Source: CAZMNY01 sp964567745
GTDB taxonomy: Bacteria; Planctomycetota; Planctomycetia; Pirellulales; Pirellulaceae
DNA length: 64,000 nt
Direction of reading: 5' to 3'
NCBI GenBank assembly: GCA_964567745.1
Contig: CAZMNY010000032.1
Location: 31,450 to 95,449, forward strand
Shown: positions 54,843 to 64,000 of the stretch, piece by piece
Layout: each line of letters starts with the position of its first letter
Numbering within the stretch: the stretch's first letter is position 1
Notes under the pieces: generated by a model
Databases searched by the model: none
The model's input: only the letters and a program-made list of their open reading frames with translations
What the model was told of the DNA's origin: nothing
Made by a program: the position numbers and the translations under genes

Positions 54843-55961
54843 CTATTTGAGGACCGTCCAGAGAACGCCAGCTGCGATCGCCGATCCTATGACACCCGCG
54901 ACGTTTGGCGCCATGGCGTGCATCAATAGGAAATTGTGGGGATCCTCTTGCTGGCCGACCATCTGAACAACTCGAGCCGAATCAGGGACCGCGGAGACGC
55001 CAGCGGCACCAACAAGCGGATTGATTTTGTCTTTAAGAAACACGTTCATGAGCTTGGCGAACAGGACTCCGCCCGCGGTAGCAACAATGAAGGACGCGGC
55101 GCCAAGAAAGAAAATCTGGATTGACGCGGGTTGAAGAAACGTTGCTGCTTTGGTGCTGGTGCCCACCGCAAAGCCGAGCAAAATCGTCACGACATCGATC
55201 ATGGACGTGCGGGCGGTTGCGGCCAAGCGTTCCGTCACGCCAGACTCTTTCAAGAGGTTACCGAGGAACAACATCCCCAGCAGCGCCAAGGCACCCGGCG
55301 CCATCAACGCGCAGATCAACATGCCGACGATGGGAAAGATGATTCGCTCAACTCTCGAAACCTGCCGCGGCGGCTTCATTCGAATCAGCCGCTCGGACTT
55401 TGTCGTCAACAACTTCATAACAGGTGGTTGAATGACCGGAACGAGAGCCATGTAGGAGTAGGCGGCCACCGCGATCGCACTCAACAGCTCGGGCGCCAAT
55501 TTAGACGAGAGGAAAATGGCTGTCGGACCGTCCGCGCCGCCGATGATCCCAATTGCCCCCGCTTGCGCTGGAGAGAAACCGATGTACATGGCGCCGATAA
55601 GAGTCAGAAACACGCCGACTTGGGCCGCTGCTCCGAGCAGAACCAGTTTGGGATTGGAGAGCATGGTGGAGAAATCCGTCATGGCTCCGATGCCCAGGAA
55701 GATGAGCGGCGGATAGACGCCCTGCTGGACTCCGAAGTAAAGGTAGTGCAGCACGCTGCCCGGATCGTCGAAGTGGAGCGGCATGCCCGGAATCTGGGGA
55801 ATGTTGCCCACGATCGTGCCAAAGCCAATCGGCACGAGCAGCAACGGCTCGTAATCCTTCACGACCGCCAGCGCAATAAACACGATGCCAATCACGATCA
55901 TGATTCCATTCAGAATGGTCATGTTCGCGAAACCAGTGTTACTAAGTATTTCGAAAAGCAC
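54843..55961 (-). CDS. oadB: Sodium-translocating decarboxylase beta subunit
   Basis: The 372-residue membrane protein has about ten transmembrane helices and the two conserved beta-subunit signatures: IIGGADGPTAIFLSSKLAPE near residue 140, whose Asp is needed for Na+ transport, and INPLVGAAGVSAVPDSARVV near 315. It couples decarboxylation of carboxybiotin to Na+ export. It lies 222 bases upstream of oadA and 90 bases behind oadG, on the same strand. Start ATG at 55961. Confidence 0.95.
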   Translation of the reverse strand: MLFEILSNTGFANMTILNGIMIVIGIVFIALAVVKDYEPLLLVPIGFGTIVGNIPQIPGMPLHFDDPGSVLHYLYFGVQQGVYPPLIFLGIGAMTDFSTMLSNPKLVLLGAAAQVGVFLTLIGAMYIGFSPAQAGAIGIIGGADGPTAIFLSSKLAPELLSAIAVAAYSYMALVPVIQPPVMKLLTTKSERLIRMKPPRQVSRVERIIFPIVGMLICALMAPGALALLGMLFLGNLLKESGVTERLAATARTSMIDVVTILLGFAVGTSTKAATFLQPASIQIFFLGAASFIVATAGGVLFAKLMNVFLKDKINPLVGAAGVSAVPDSARVVQMVGQQEDPHNFLLMHAMAPNVAGVIGSAIAAGVLWTVLK

Positions 55962-56051
55962 CGAAAGTCCTATGGTCGTTTTTGCGGGCGTCGCCCAGTG
56001 GGTCAGCGTTGAATTGAGAAACGAATCGAGTCGAAATGTCGACGTCAGCTG

Positions 56052-56369
56052 TTAGCCGGATTTGCGGGAGTGCATGGCGACGCCGATCGCCGCCACAAGT
56101 TTTTCAATTGGCTCATCCTCGCTCGCGGCCACTGACTGGGCCGGCGCCGCCGAGCGACTTGGTTCGCCGTTATTTCCATGGCCGTGGCCATGACCTGCCA
56201 GTTCCGGCAGATATTCGGAAACGGCGTCAATCAACTTGGCCAGCAACGCGATCGCCAGACTGATGAGAATAAGAGAAACGAAGACGACGGCCATTCCTGT
56301 CATGGCGATGCCGAATCCGTCGCCGTCAAGGATTTGCTGCAAGCCGACGTCGGCAAACAAGACGCTCAA
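56052..56369 (-). CDS. oadG: Sodium-translocating decarboxylase gamma subunit
   Basis: The 105-residue protein has one N-terminal membrane helix (GMAVVFVSLILISLAIALLA) and a soluble tail with HGHGHGNN and Ser/Pro-rich stretches; His-rich tails bind zinc in gamma subunits and help assemble the complex. A longer frame begins at TTG 56393, but GGGAGAAACACC gives good spacing to TTG 56369, so this start is preferred. No ATG is available near the N-terminus. Confidence 0.83.
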   Translation of the reverse strand: MSVLFADVGLQQILDGDGFGIAMTGMAVVFVSLILISLAIALLAKLIDAVSEYLPELAGHGHGHGNNGEPSRSAAPAQSVAASEDEPIEKLVAAIGVAMHSRKSG

Positions 56370-56615
56370 GGTGTTTCTCCCATCTTCATGCAATCGCGGT
56401 CAACGACTAAACCGTCCGGCACTGAGCTCTTCGGCTTGTCGCGACCATTATCGCGGAATCCGTTTCGACGGGAAGCTCCCCTCTTTTTTTCCGTTTGAGC
56501 GTGCGCGGTGGTCTTGCATTGCCGCACGGAACGTCATAGTCGCGAGTCGCCTTTCGCGACAGCAGCGCCGCTTTCGCGGAGCGATTGGCGGCCATGGCCA
56601 GTGGCGGCGAGTGCT

Positions 56616-58196
56616 TTACTTCTTTGGCACCTCGGGTGTCTTGGCTCGAATCGCGGCGGAAGTCGGCTTATCCTTGCCGCCCGCTCGCGACGCCGGTGGG
56701 TCGACCTCGGGGACAACGTACTGCTGTCGCAATGCGGCCAGCTCTCTTACCAGCATCGCTTGCGCTTCACGAAACTCGGGCTGGCCATAGACACTCGTCA
56801 TCTCGTGGGGGTCCGACTTCAGATCGAACATTTCCCAGGCGTCGACGTCCGGTTCGTAATAGTGGATCAATTTGTAACGACCATTGGTCACGCCATAGTG
56901 GCGGCGCACATCATGCCAGCCCGGATACTCGTAGTAGTGATAGTAGAAGGTCTTTCGCCAGTCGGATGGAGTTTGGCCCATGAGCAGCGGCACGAGGCTG
57001 CGGCCCTGCATATCCGCCGGGATCTGCTGCCCCGCCATTTCGAGAAACGTCTCAGCGAAATCGAGCGGCGAGACGATGTCGTCGTTGATGGATCCAGCCG
57101 AAACGACTCGAGGCCAGCGGACGATAAACGGAGTCCTCAGCGACTCCTCATACATCCAACGCTTATCAAACCAACCGTGCTCGCCCAAATAGAATCCTTG
57201 GTCTGAACAATAGACCACCATTGTGTTTTCGGACAATCCGGACTGGTCGAGGTAGTCGAGCATGCGGCCGATGTTGTCGTCCACGGCAGCGATGCAGCGC
57301 AAATAATCTTTGATGTATCGCTGGTATTTCCATCGCACCAAATCTCGTCCCCTCAGTTTGGCTTTGCGCAACGCCTCATTTTCCGGTTCGTAGGCTGCGT
57401 TCCAAGCCTCGAGCTGTTCGGGCGTGAGGTTTTTCGGCGCCGTTAACTTGAGGTCGGACGGAGTCATCGTCTTGGCGATCGTCATGTCCTGAGTTCGCGC
57501 CGGTTCTGCTCGACCCGAATAATCGTCGAACAACGTCTCGGGCTCAGGAATATCGACATCGTCAAACATGTTCAGGTATTTCGGACCTGGTTGCCAGTTG
57601 CGATGCGGCGCTTTGTGTTGGTACATCAGCATGAACGGCCTCGACGCGTCTCGCCCTTTGAGCCAGCGAAGAGCCAAATCGGTGATGATCTCGGTTGTGT
57701 AGCCGATGTGCTTGACTCGTTCTCCGTTTCGCAACATTGGCGGGTTGTAATAGGGTCCTTGCCCGATCAGCACTTCGGAATAGTCGAAGCCTTGCGGCGT
57801 CATGTGCCGACCCAAATGCCATTTGCCGATCACGGCCGTTTGATAGCCCGCGCTCTGAAGCAGCCTGGGAAACGTCTGCTGCGTTCCGTCAAATTTGTTT
57901 CCGTTGACCAGAAACCCGTTTAGATGCGAGTACTTGCCGGTTTGGATCACCGCTCTCATCGGTCCGCAAATGCTGTTGGTCACATAGCAGTGCTTGAACA
58001 GCATCCCTTCGCGCGCAAGCCGATCGATGTTGGGTGTCGTATTGATCTTGGATCCATAAGCGCTGATCGATTGATATGCGTGATCATCCGTGAAGATGAA
58101 CAAGATGTTTGGTTTATCGGCAGCACGCAAACGCTCGACGGGCGAGCTCGCAGCGACGATCAAAAACAGGCAAAGCAATCGGCAAATCGTTTTCAT
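56616..58196 (-). CDS. Secreted sulfatase with CGPMR active-site motif
   Basis: The 526-residue protein has a signal peptide (LLCLFLIVAASSPVERLRA), the metal-site stretch NILFIFTDDHAYQSISAYG and the active-site motif CGPMR near residue 77, preceded by YVTNSI and followed by AVIQTGKYSHLNG. The usual CxPSR Ser is replaced by Met; CxPxR is still the minimum recognised by the formylglycine-generating enzyme. GKWHLGRHM and EMFDLKSDPHEMTSVYG complete the fold. ATG 58196 starts the signal peptide. It follows the DUF1552 gene on the same strand. Confidence 0.92.
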   Translation of the reverse strand: MKTICRLLCLFLIVAASSPVERLRAADKPNILFIFTDDHAYQSISAYGSKINTTPNIDRLAREGMLFKHCYVTNSICGPMRAVIQTGKYSHLNGFLVNGNKFDGTQQTFPRLLQSAGYQTAVIGKWHLGRHMTPQGFDYSEVLIGQGPYYNPPMLRNGERVKHIGYTTEIITDLALRWLKGRDASRPFMLMYQHKAPHRNWQPGPKYLNMFDDVDIPEPETLFDDYSGRAEPARTQDMTIAKTMTPSDLKLTAPKNLTPEQLEAWNAAYEPENEALRKAKLRGRDLVRWKYQRYIKDYLRCIAAVDDNIGRMLDYLDQSGLSENTMVVYCSDQGFYLGEHGWFDKRWMYEESLRTPFIVRWPRVVSAGSINDDIVSPLDFAETFLEMAGQQIPADMQGRSLVPLLMGQTPSDWRKTFYYHYYEYPGWHDVRRHYGVTNGRYKLIHYYEPDVDAWEMFDLKSDPHEMTSVYGQPEFREAQAMLVRELAALRQQYVVPEVDPPASRAGGKDKPTSAAIRAKTPEVPKK

Positions 58197-58322
58197 TCGG
58201 ATTCCAACACTCAAATCTATGGCGACACGGCGAATATTGAGATTCTACCATAGATCGAAATCGCACGATCTAAATCATTCGCGCACCACTCGATTCATGA
58301 ACGCTGCGAACGAATGCAGAGC

Positions 58323-59657
58323 TTACACGCGTGCGAAGATGGAATCGTCGAGCTCGCCCGTGCTGTCGGAGAATGATTTCGATTCGATGCCCAGCGCGTG
58401 CAAAATACTCAAATAGACGTTTGCCAGCGGCGTTTTGTCGCGACGCCAGTAACCCTGGTGCTTGACGCCCATGTTGCCGCCTCCGGCGATCAAGGTCGGC
58501 AGGTTCGTCGTATTGTGCGTCGTGCTCGCGCCGCTCCCGTAGAGCACAATCGTATTGTCGAGCACGCTGGCGCCGGCGTCCTGATACTCATTGAGACGGC
58601 CGAAGAAGTGGGCCAATTGGCCGCTCAGAAAACGATCAAACTTGGCGAATTCCATCTGGCCTTTCTTGTCCCCCGCATGAGAAAGCTGATGATGGGTCCG
58701 GCTCAGACCGAGCTTCAGTGGAAAGGTATCGCTGATCCCCATGCCGTCTTCGCGGTTGAGCATGAATGCGACTGAGCGAGTGATGTCGGCGTCAAATGCG
58801 AGCGCGATCAAGTCAAGCATGTTGCGATAGTATTCTTGAGGATCGCCCTCCGAAGTGATGCTCAAGTCCAAGTGGGAATGGTCCTGTTTTTTGAGTGGAA
58901 TGTCGATCCACTTTTCCGAAGCGAGCAGTCGCGACTCGACTTCGTTAAGCGACGACAGATACTGCTCCATCTTGGCGCGGTCGGACTTGCCGAGTTTCTT
59001 GTTCAGCGACTTGGCGTTTTCCAAAACCGCATCGACAAGTTTGATTCGTTTTTGAAGTTGCGACCGCAGCGATGTCTGCGCTTTTCGATCAGCCCGGAAG
59101 AGTCGGTCGAAAACGCGTCGCGGATTGTTTTCCGCCGGGTTCGGCTTGCCCTCGAAGTTGTACGAAATCGTTCCGGTTCTCGAGAGAAACCCGACGCCAG
59201 CGTCGATCGACAGCACCAATGATGGCTGACGACAAAACTGCTTGGTGTGCAATGCGACGACTTGGTCGAGTGCGACGGTGTTGTAGGTGCCTGGCTTCGG
59301 ATTGTGCAGCGGCGCGCCGGTAAGCCACATATCCGAACAGACGTGCGGATCGGCCTTAACTCCGTTCGCGTGTCCCAAGCCGCCAAGAAAACTAAGCTGC
59401 TTTCGAAAGGGGCTGAGCGGCTCGGTTGATTTGCCGAATTCAATATCCTGTCCGACTTTCTGCGGAAACCAACTCCACTCGTTGATCTTGTGTTTTGCGT
59501 TCGGCAAGGACATGCCATTCGCCGTGTAGATTGCGCAAAAACGACGGGGGTCGTGCTTGACGGCTTCTTCCCCCATCGCCTCCAAAACAGGCAGAACCAA
59601 CGAGGCTCCGGCGATTCCCTTGAGTACGGCGCGTCGATCGAGCTTTTGGGATGCCAT
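58323..59657 (-). CDS. DUF1552 domain protein with Tat signal
   Basis: The 444-residue protein has a twin-arginine-like signal (DRRAVLKGIAGASLVLPVLE) and the DUF1552 pattern: RRFCAIYTANGMSLPNAKHK, LGGLGHANGVKADPHVCSDM, MLDLIALAFDADITRSVAFM, REDGMGISDTFPL, SRTHHQLSHAGDKKGQMEFA and a closing LANVYLSILHALGI. It lies 59 bases behind the large PSD protein, the standard planctomycete partner. Molecular role unknown. Confidence 0.93.
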   Translation of the reverse strand: MASQKLDRRAVLKGIAGASLVLPVLEAMGEEAVKHDPRRFCAIYTANGMSLPNAKHKINEWSWFPQKVGQDIEFGKSTEPLSPFRKQLSFLGGLGHANGVKADPHVCSDMWLTGAPLHNPKPGTYNTVALDQVVALHTKQFCRQPSLVLSIDAGVGFLSRTGTISYNFEGKPNPAENNPRRVFDRLFRADRKAQTSLRSQLQKRIKLVDAVLENAKSLNKKLGKSDRAKMEQYLSSLNEVESRLLASEKWIDIPLKKQDHSHLDLSITSEGDPQEYYRNMLDLIALAFDADITRSVAFMLNREDGMGISDTFPLKLGLSRTHHQLSHAGDKKGQMEFAKFDRFLSGQLAHFFGRLNEYQDAGASVLDNTIVLYGSGASTTHNTTNLPTLIAGGGNMGVKHQGYWRRDKTPLANVYLSILHALGIESKSFSDSTGELDDSIFARV

Positions 59658-59716
59658 AGGGTGTCCGAACTGAAGTCGTGTTGAATGAGTCACCGGCGAC
59701 CGAATCGTAACGGCCG

Positions 59717-62700
59717 TTATTTCGTCAGGAAGATCTTGCTCTTGATAACGAAGCGAAGCATGTCTCGCATTCGATAGCCGGAAGGCTTTAATTCTATTCC
59801 CTTCTCCTTCAGGAACGCAATCTCATTGTATTTAAGGTCGCGGCCGACGGCGTAAGTCGCGGCATGTTTGAGGAAGCTGAAAGCCACTTGGTCAAGTCGA
59901 TCGTCTACCAAATAGTCCTTGAGCCCGTTGAGATCCTTGACCTCAGCGCCGTCGGGCAGCGTGGAGCTTGGGTCTTCGTTTGAGTCTTGCTGAAACAACC
60001 CGCCCGCATCGAACGCTTGCGATGGAATGCCCCAAGGGTCGATGTTGGCATGGCAATTGGCGCATGCCGATTGATTTCTATGACGCTCCAGTCGTTCGCG
60101 CAAGGACAACGACTCGTCGTCTTCATCAATTCCCGGTACGTTCGGCGGCGGATCGGCCGGAGGTTCGGCGAGGATCTTCCTGGCAAGCCACGCACCTCGC
60201 TTGACCGGGTTGGCTTGACGTCCGTCCGACAGCCCCGCGAGAAGGCTCGCCTGAGAAAGCAGGCCTCCTAGGTTTTCATCACGGTGCTCTATCGGCGCGA
60301 ATCTCAGGCCGCTCTCTGTTTTGTCCGCCAAGCCGTAGTAATCCGCCACCGGCTCGTTGGCCATGATGAAGTCCGACCGTATCAGGTTGCTCAGCGGCAG
60401 ATTGCGCCGGAGCAAATGCTGAACAAGCTGAACCGGTTCTTCCCTCAGGTGAGTACGAACGTCCCGAGTCAGACGCGGGTATCGGCGGTGATCGATTTCA
60501 ACGACGTCGAACTTGTCGAGGCTTAGCCATTGCGAGGTGAAAGGCCTTGCGAATTGAATAAACCGCGGATCGAGAATCATCCGGTCGATCTCGTCATCGA
60601 GCGATTTGTGGAGTCCGTCGTTTGCAGCTAGTCTCAGTAGACGCTCGTTGGGCGAGGTGTTCCAGAGGAAGAAGGAAAGCTTGGACGCGAGCTCGTATTC
60701 GTCAAGTACTTCAAGTTTGGGACCGCCGCTCTGCTCAATGACGAAGAGGAACTGTGGCGAAGTGAGTACGACCAGCAGAGTGTCTTTGATGCTTTGTTGA
60801 AAATCGTTGTTCGATTCGTATGCGTCAAGCCACACGCCGGTCAGAAACTCGTGTTCCATGTCGCTGATCGGCCTTCGGTAGGCGCGCTCGGCGAATGCGC
60901 GAATCACTTCACTAGCGTATTGGGCAGGGTTATCGCGATTGGCCGACTCGATGAAAATCATGCGGTGTTTTTTCGGAGGCCAACTCGAGTAGTACGGCCC
61001 CTCAAATTCTACGGACCGGACGAGGAGTCGCGGCATGTTTCTGCCATCGGTGTACTCACTGCGAATTCCAATCTCTCGGATTCCCGCGAGATAGTTGACG
61101 TTTCCCTCTTCGACATCAGGCGTTGGATAATTGCCAATGGCGCCTTCGAAAACAAACTCGGTTAGTTTGTTGCTGTCCATCGGCGTAATCTTTCCAACTT
61201 GCGCAAGCGTACTTCCACAGTCGCGTCTCAAACCCATGTAAACGCCCAGGCTCGGCGTCCGTCGTTCGAATGTCTTGAATCGCCTCGCCGCATCGCTTTC
61301 GTCATCAAGTCGAACGAAACGGATTTGGCTTAAACGGCTGTCGCCGGCCGCGTCGATTTTCAACGGCAGCTTCCCAGCAGGCAATCGCACTTGCATGAAC
61401 GCCGCGCGACGCTCGCCTTCTTTGAGCTTGAGTTGTTCGGGGCTGCGTTTCGATTTCGTCGGCTTCAGTTGTCCCGAAAAGACGCGTGTGCCCAACGACA
61501 GCGACAATTTGGCTTTTGGCGCCGGCGAAAAATCGACTTCGATTTGATAGATCCCATCGCGCGGAATCGACACTTCGCTTGTCATTCCGTCCCTCAATTT
61601 GCCGCCGTCAATCGCGAGTTCATCCTCCTCATCTTGGAAATCAGCATCTTGCCCGAGTAATAGGCCGTCGTCATAGCGAGCCGCTCTTACCGTGACTCGA
61701 AAGTTTCCCTGATCGGGCAATTCTCGTAGCGAGATCTTAAAATTCGCCATCGGACCGTAGGTGCTCGAACGGCCGAAAATCTCGGGGCTCGGAATGGCTG
61801 GGCGCAACAGAAGTCCGTCTTCGCCAACCTCATACGGCTCTCCCGCCGGATAGCCTCGCGTACCCCGCACGCAGGCAAAGACCGCGTGGTAAATGCTGCC
61901 GAACTTGCGCCAGCCGCGAACTGTCGCATTGCCTTGATAGCCTTCGATGAATTCGAAGGACTTCTTCATAGAGAGAGCGTCGAAGTCGAAAGGCTTCGTC
62001 GGCGTTAGCTCTCTTACCACGAAATCGTCGTTCGCCAACAGAAGACTATTGGCACCGAGAATGAGTTTGTCGGGGCAAGGTTCTGGGTTAATCGACTTTC
62101 CTAGATCCATGCGAAATGTTTGAATCGTCGGTCGTTCGTTCTTGTCGACAAGACACAAGCTTAGAGCCTCATCGGCAATCTCCAAATAGGCTTCGATCAG
62201 CAGAGGCGACAAGACCATTGACTGCTCATTATTCAAGAACCCGTCTCGCGAAACCGCGTCGGGCGGCAAGATGTCCGTCAAATTCTCTCGCAAACCCAAG
62301 AGGTCGCTCAGGGCGTTTTGATACTGATCGACTGTTAAACGCCGCACGGATCCGTTCTTCTCGGCGTCACGCGCTTTCATTCTTAGCAAGGCATGCTCGA
62401 TCCATTGAGTAAGCCGGCGGCGTTCCGATTTGCTCGGCTGCAATTCGTCTTCAGGCGGCATCGAATTGCTCGAAACCTGTTCAAGCATCTCGTCCAATAG
62501 AAACAGATGTTCGTTTTTGAATTCACGGTCGAGAACGCTAAGATTGACGTCGGACATCGCTTGCTTCGCATCATGACAACGGAAGCAGTATTTCGAGAGC
62601 ATTGGCCGGATTGTCTTCTTGAATTCGTTCGAGGCGTCATCCGAGCCGCGGGCTCCATCGTCCGTTGTTGGAGGTTGGCCGACCACCGTCGAAGGGGACA

Positions 62701-62824
62701 GCTGCCACATCAGAGCGAGCGCGGCTAGGAGCACGACCGATGCGATCGCGCGCGACCTGAATCCGCGCGTTAGTCCGCGTCCCTCGCGACGATTCCTTCT
62801 GCGGACGGTCGACTTCCAATTCAT
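59717..62824 (-). CDS. PSD-type cytochrome protein (DUF1587/1592/1588/1585)
   Basis: The 1035-residue protein has a signal anchor (AIASVVLLAALALMWQLSP) and the multi-domain order of the DUF1592 family. A cytochrome-like domain contains CFRCHD near residue 80; DUF1587 has VRRLTVDQYQNALSDLLGLR near 160. A middle beta region includes FRVTVRAARYDDGLLLGQDA. DUF1595/1592 is seen at EVIRAFAERAYRRPISDMEH and FFLWNTSPNERLL, DUF1588 at LLSQASLLAGLSDGRQANPV with CANCHANIDPWG near 935, and DUF1585 at the C-terminus (YAVGRDLKYNEIAFLKEKG). The frame's first codon is TTG; ATG 62824 is used. Partner of the DUF1552 gene. Confidence 0.93.
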   Translation of the reverse strand: MNWKSTVRRRNRREGRGLTRGFRSRAIASVVLLAALALMWQLSPSTVVGQPPTTDDGARGSDDASNEFKKTIRPMLSKYCFRCHDAKQAMSDVNLSVLDREFKNEHLFLLDEMLEQVSSNSMPPEDELQPSKSERRRLTQWIEHALLRMKARDAEKNGSVRRLTVDQYQNALSDLLGLRENLTDILPPDAVSRDGFLNNEQSMVLSPLLIEAYLEIADEALSLCLVDKNERPTIQTFRMDLGKSINPEPCPDKLILGANSLLLANDDFVVRELTPTKPFDFDALSMKKSFEFIEGYQGNATVRGWRKFGSIYHAVFACVRGTRGYPAGEPYEVGEDGLLLRPAIPSPEIFGRSSTYGPMANFKISLRELPDQGNFRVTVRAARYDDGLLLGQDADFQDEEDELAIDGGKLRDGMTSEVSIPRDGIYQIEVDFSPAPKAKLSLSLGTRVFSGQLKPTKSKRSPEQLKLKEGERRAAFMQVRLPAGKLPLKIDAAGDSRLSQIRFVRLDDESDAARRFKTFERRTPSLGVYMGLRRDCGSTLAQVGKITPMDSNKLTEFVFEGAIGNYPTPDVEEGNVNYLAGIREIGIRSEYTDGRNMPRLLVRSVEFEGPYYSSWPPKKHRMIFIESANRDNPAQYASEVIRAFAERAYRRPISDMEHEFLTGVWLDAYESNNDFQQSIKDTLLVVLTSPQFLFVIEQSGGPKLEVLDEYELASKLSFFLWNTSPNERLLRLAANDGLHKSLDDEIDRMILDPRFIQFARPFTSQWLSLDKFDVVEIDHRRYPRLTRDVRTHLREEPVQLVQHLLRRNLPLSNLIRSDFIMANEPVADYYGLADKTESGLRFAPIEHRDENLGGLLSQASLLAGLSDGRQANPVKRGAWLARKILAEPPADPPPNVPGIDEDDESLSLRERLERHRNQSACANCHANIDPWGIPSQAFDAGGLFQQDSNEDPSSTLPDGAEVKDLNGLKDYLVDDRLDQVAFSFLKHAATYAVGRDLKYNEIAFLKEKGIELKPSGYRMRDMLRFVIKSKIFLTK

Positions 62825-62878
62825 CAATCTAGAACTCGCTATGAAAATCCAGTGACGGCCTTGCTTTGAAAGCCGGCA

Positions 62879-63976
62879 TTAATCGCCAGCTTTGGCGACT
62901 AGGTCTGATACGACTTTGCGCGGATGTGGATTGGCCGCACTGCCGGGTAGTGTCGTCAACACGATGCATTTGCGATCAGACTTTGGATCGGCCCAAGCGA
63001 GCGTGCCTGTCGAGCCGGTATGTCCAAACGTCTGCTCCGAACAGCCGGGGCTGCCGGCGATGACTCCAATGCCAAAACCGAGTCCGCGCGGTCTGATCCC
63101 TCGAGGGTTGTGGTTCTGCAGCATCAGTCGAGCGGTTTCGGGCTTGAACAATCGCCCCGAGGGATTCATGAATTCGCCTAGGAATGTTGAGACATCCAAG
63201 ACCGAGGCGTGCGCGCCGCCCCAAGGCGCTCCAAACTTTCTCCAATAGAGACTGTTCCAGTCCCAAGCTTTCGCTTTCGGGTCGCCCGAACCTGACTCGG
63301 GCGCAGCGCTCGCGACTTGACATCGCTCAACGTCATCCAACTGAAACTTGCCCAGGCCGAGCGCCGAATGCTTCATTTCCAACGGTTTGAAGACGGATTC
63401 ATTGACGAAGTCGAGAATTTCTTGGCCGCTGATACGGCGAGCCACTTCGGTCGCCAACAGAATGGCCATACTCGAGTAACTGTATTTCGTGCCTGTGGGA
63501 AACAGCAGCGGAACTCGAATCGCGTGTTTGATGAACTCCGATAGCGGTGCGTGTCCCTGTCTAAGTTTTTGATTTTCCGGCAGCTGATCGGGAAGGCCGG
63601 AAGCATGAGTCATCAGATGCCGCATCGTGATCTTCGCTCGACCGTCGCCGGTAAACTCGGGAACGAACTTTTTCACGGGGTCGTCGAGCTTAAATTCTCC
63701 CTTGTCGTACAGCGTCATCACCGCTGCGATCGACATTGGCTTGGTGATCGAAGCCAACAAAAAGACAGCATCGACCGTGGTGGCTTTTCCAAATGCCTTC
63801 GCGATTTCGATGCCTTCCTCTCGCACAAGCAACGCTGCCGAACGGATCTGGCCCTTGGCCGTGGCTGACTTCAAGACTTGCACTGCCTGCTCCATGCCTC
63901 CGGCGCGAACGGCCGCAAGCAACGGCGTCGCGAGGGCGGAACCGATTCCGCATTGAATGAATGTTCGTCGTTTCAT
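62879..63976 (-). CDS. Exported serine hydrolase (class C beta-lactamase-like)
   Basis: The 365-residue protein has a short twin-arginine-like signal (MKRRTFIQCGIGSALATPLL) and an intact class C-like core: SxxK in FLLASITKPMSIAAV near residue 75, the YSYSS motif in place of YxN near 165, and HTGSTG near 318 in the KTG position. RHLMTHASGLPDQLP is a family landmark. AGGAATGG precedes the ATG with good spacing. These enzymes are esterases or peptidases rather than true beta-lactamases in most planctomycetes. It starts the minus-strand run that continues with the PSD and DUF1552 genes. Confidence 0.93.
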   Translation of the reverse strand: MKRRTFIQCGIGSALATPLLAAVRAGGMEQAVQVLKSATAKGQIRSAALLVREEGIEIAKAFGKATTVDAVFLLASITKPMSIAAVMTLYDKGEFKLDDPVKKFVPEFTGDGRAKITMRHLMTHASGLPDQLPENQKLRQGHAPLSEFIKHAIRVPLLFPTGTKYSYSSMAILLATEVARRISGQEILDFVNESVFKPLEMKHSALGLGKFQLDDVERCQVASAAPESGSGDPKAKAWDWNSLYWRKFGAPWGGAHASVLDVSTFLGEFMNPSGRLFKPETARLMLQNHNPRGIRPRGLGFGIGVIAGSPGCSEQTFGHTGSTGTLAWADPKSDRKCIVLTTLPGSAANPHPRKVVSDLVAKAGD

Positions 63977-64000
63977 TGTTAGTCCATTCCTACCGGGCGG

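Overview
The window reads as a chromosomal segment of a free-living planctomycete, most likely of the Pirellulales/Rhodopirellula type. The evidence is the gene content: paired DUF1501 and DUF1549/DUF1553 (cytochrome-like PSD1) proteins, a DUF1552 plus DUF1587/1592-type pair, three secreted sulfatases, a DUF1559 protein, a Gly/Pro/Arg-rich 'mu-protocadherin'-like surface protein, several twin-arginine signal peptides and many exported carbohydrate-active proteins. The G+C content is moderate and most genes lie on the minus strand. I saw no rRNA, tRNA, CRISPR array, prophage or transposase. Family names are assigned by recognising sequence motifs only; no database search was run.

Layout. 1-734 is the end of a DUF1501 gene. 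750-2226 holds a broken DUF1559 gene and its membrane-protein partner. 2367-3677 is an exported Gfo/Idh/MocA oxidoreductase. 4026-9383 holds three poorly known genes: a cysteine-motif protein, a zinc-ribbon membrane protein, and a large zincin/HEAT-repeat fusion. 9484-10947 is a sulfatase. From 27494 down to 10963 almost every gene is on the minus strand and several overlap by 4 bases: RidA, BNR-4 protein, beta-helix fragment, DNRLRE/polysaccharide-lyase-like protein, SGNH esterase, DapA-like protein, sulfatase, PQQ/SMP-30 propeller, esterase, PSD1 protein and DUF1501 protein. This looks like a polysaccharide (probably sulfated or uronate-rich) degradation locus. A decayed sugar isomerase pseudogene lies inside it on the plus strand.

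27622-31793 has a broken repeat-protein gene, a short AMP nucleosidase and RecQ. 31974-37698 has a ceramidase-like protein facing a PSD1-DUF1501-WD40 operon, with a clear terminator between them. 37699-38205 is an intergenic cluster of palindromic repeats. 38206-43017 has a 39-residue membrane peptide, a LysR regulator, a transglutaminase lipoprotein, a DUF5009-type membrane protein and a sugar isomerase. 43090-45263 is a heavily damaged serine-hydrolase/BNR-like fusion. 45338-49790 has a metallophosphoesterase, a SnoaL-like protein and the protocadherin-like protein, ended by a strong terminator.

49898-63976 is all minus strand: serine hydrolase, large PSD protein, DUF1552 protein, a sulfatase with an unusual active-site motif, the three subunits of a sodium-pumping decarboxylase (oadG, oadB, oadA), a ROK sugar kinase and a B12-binding radical SAM protein.

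The most notable points are the number of decayed genes (five in 64 kb, several with lesions that can be read base by base), the palindromic repeat cluster with a satellite copy behind recQ, the zincin/HEAT fusion, and the coherent polysaccharide-degradation run with a DapA-like protein that lacks the Schiff-base lysine.
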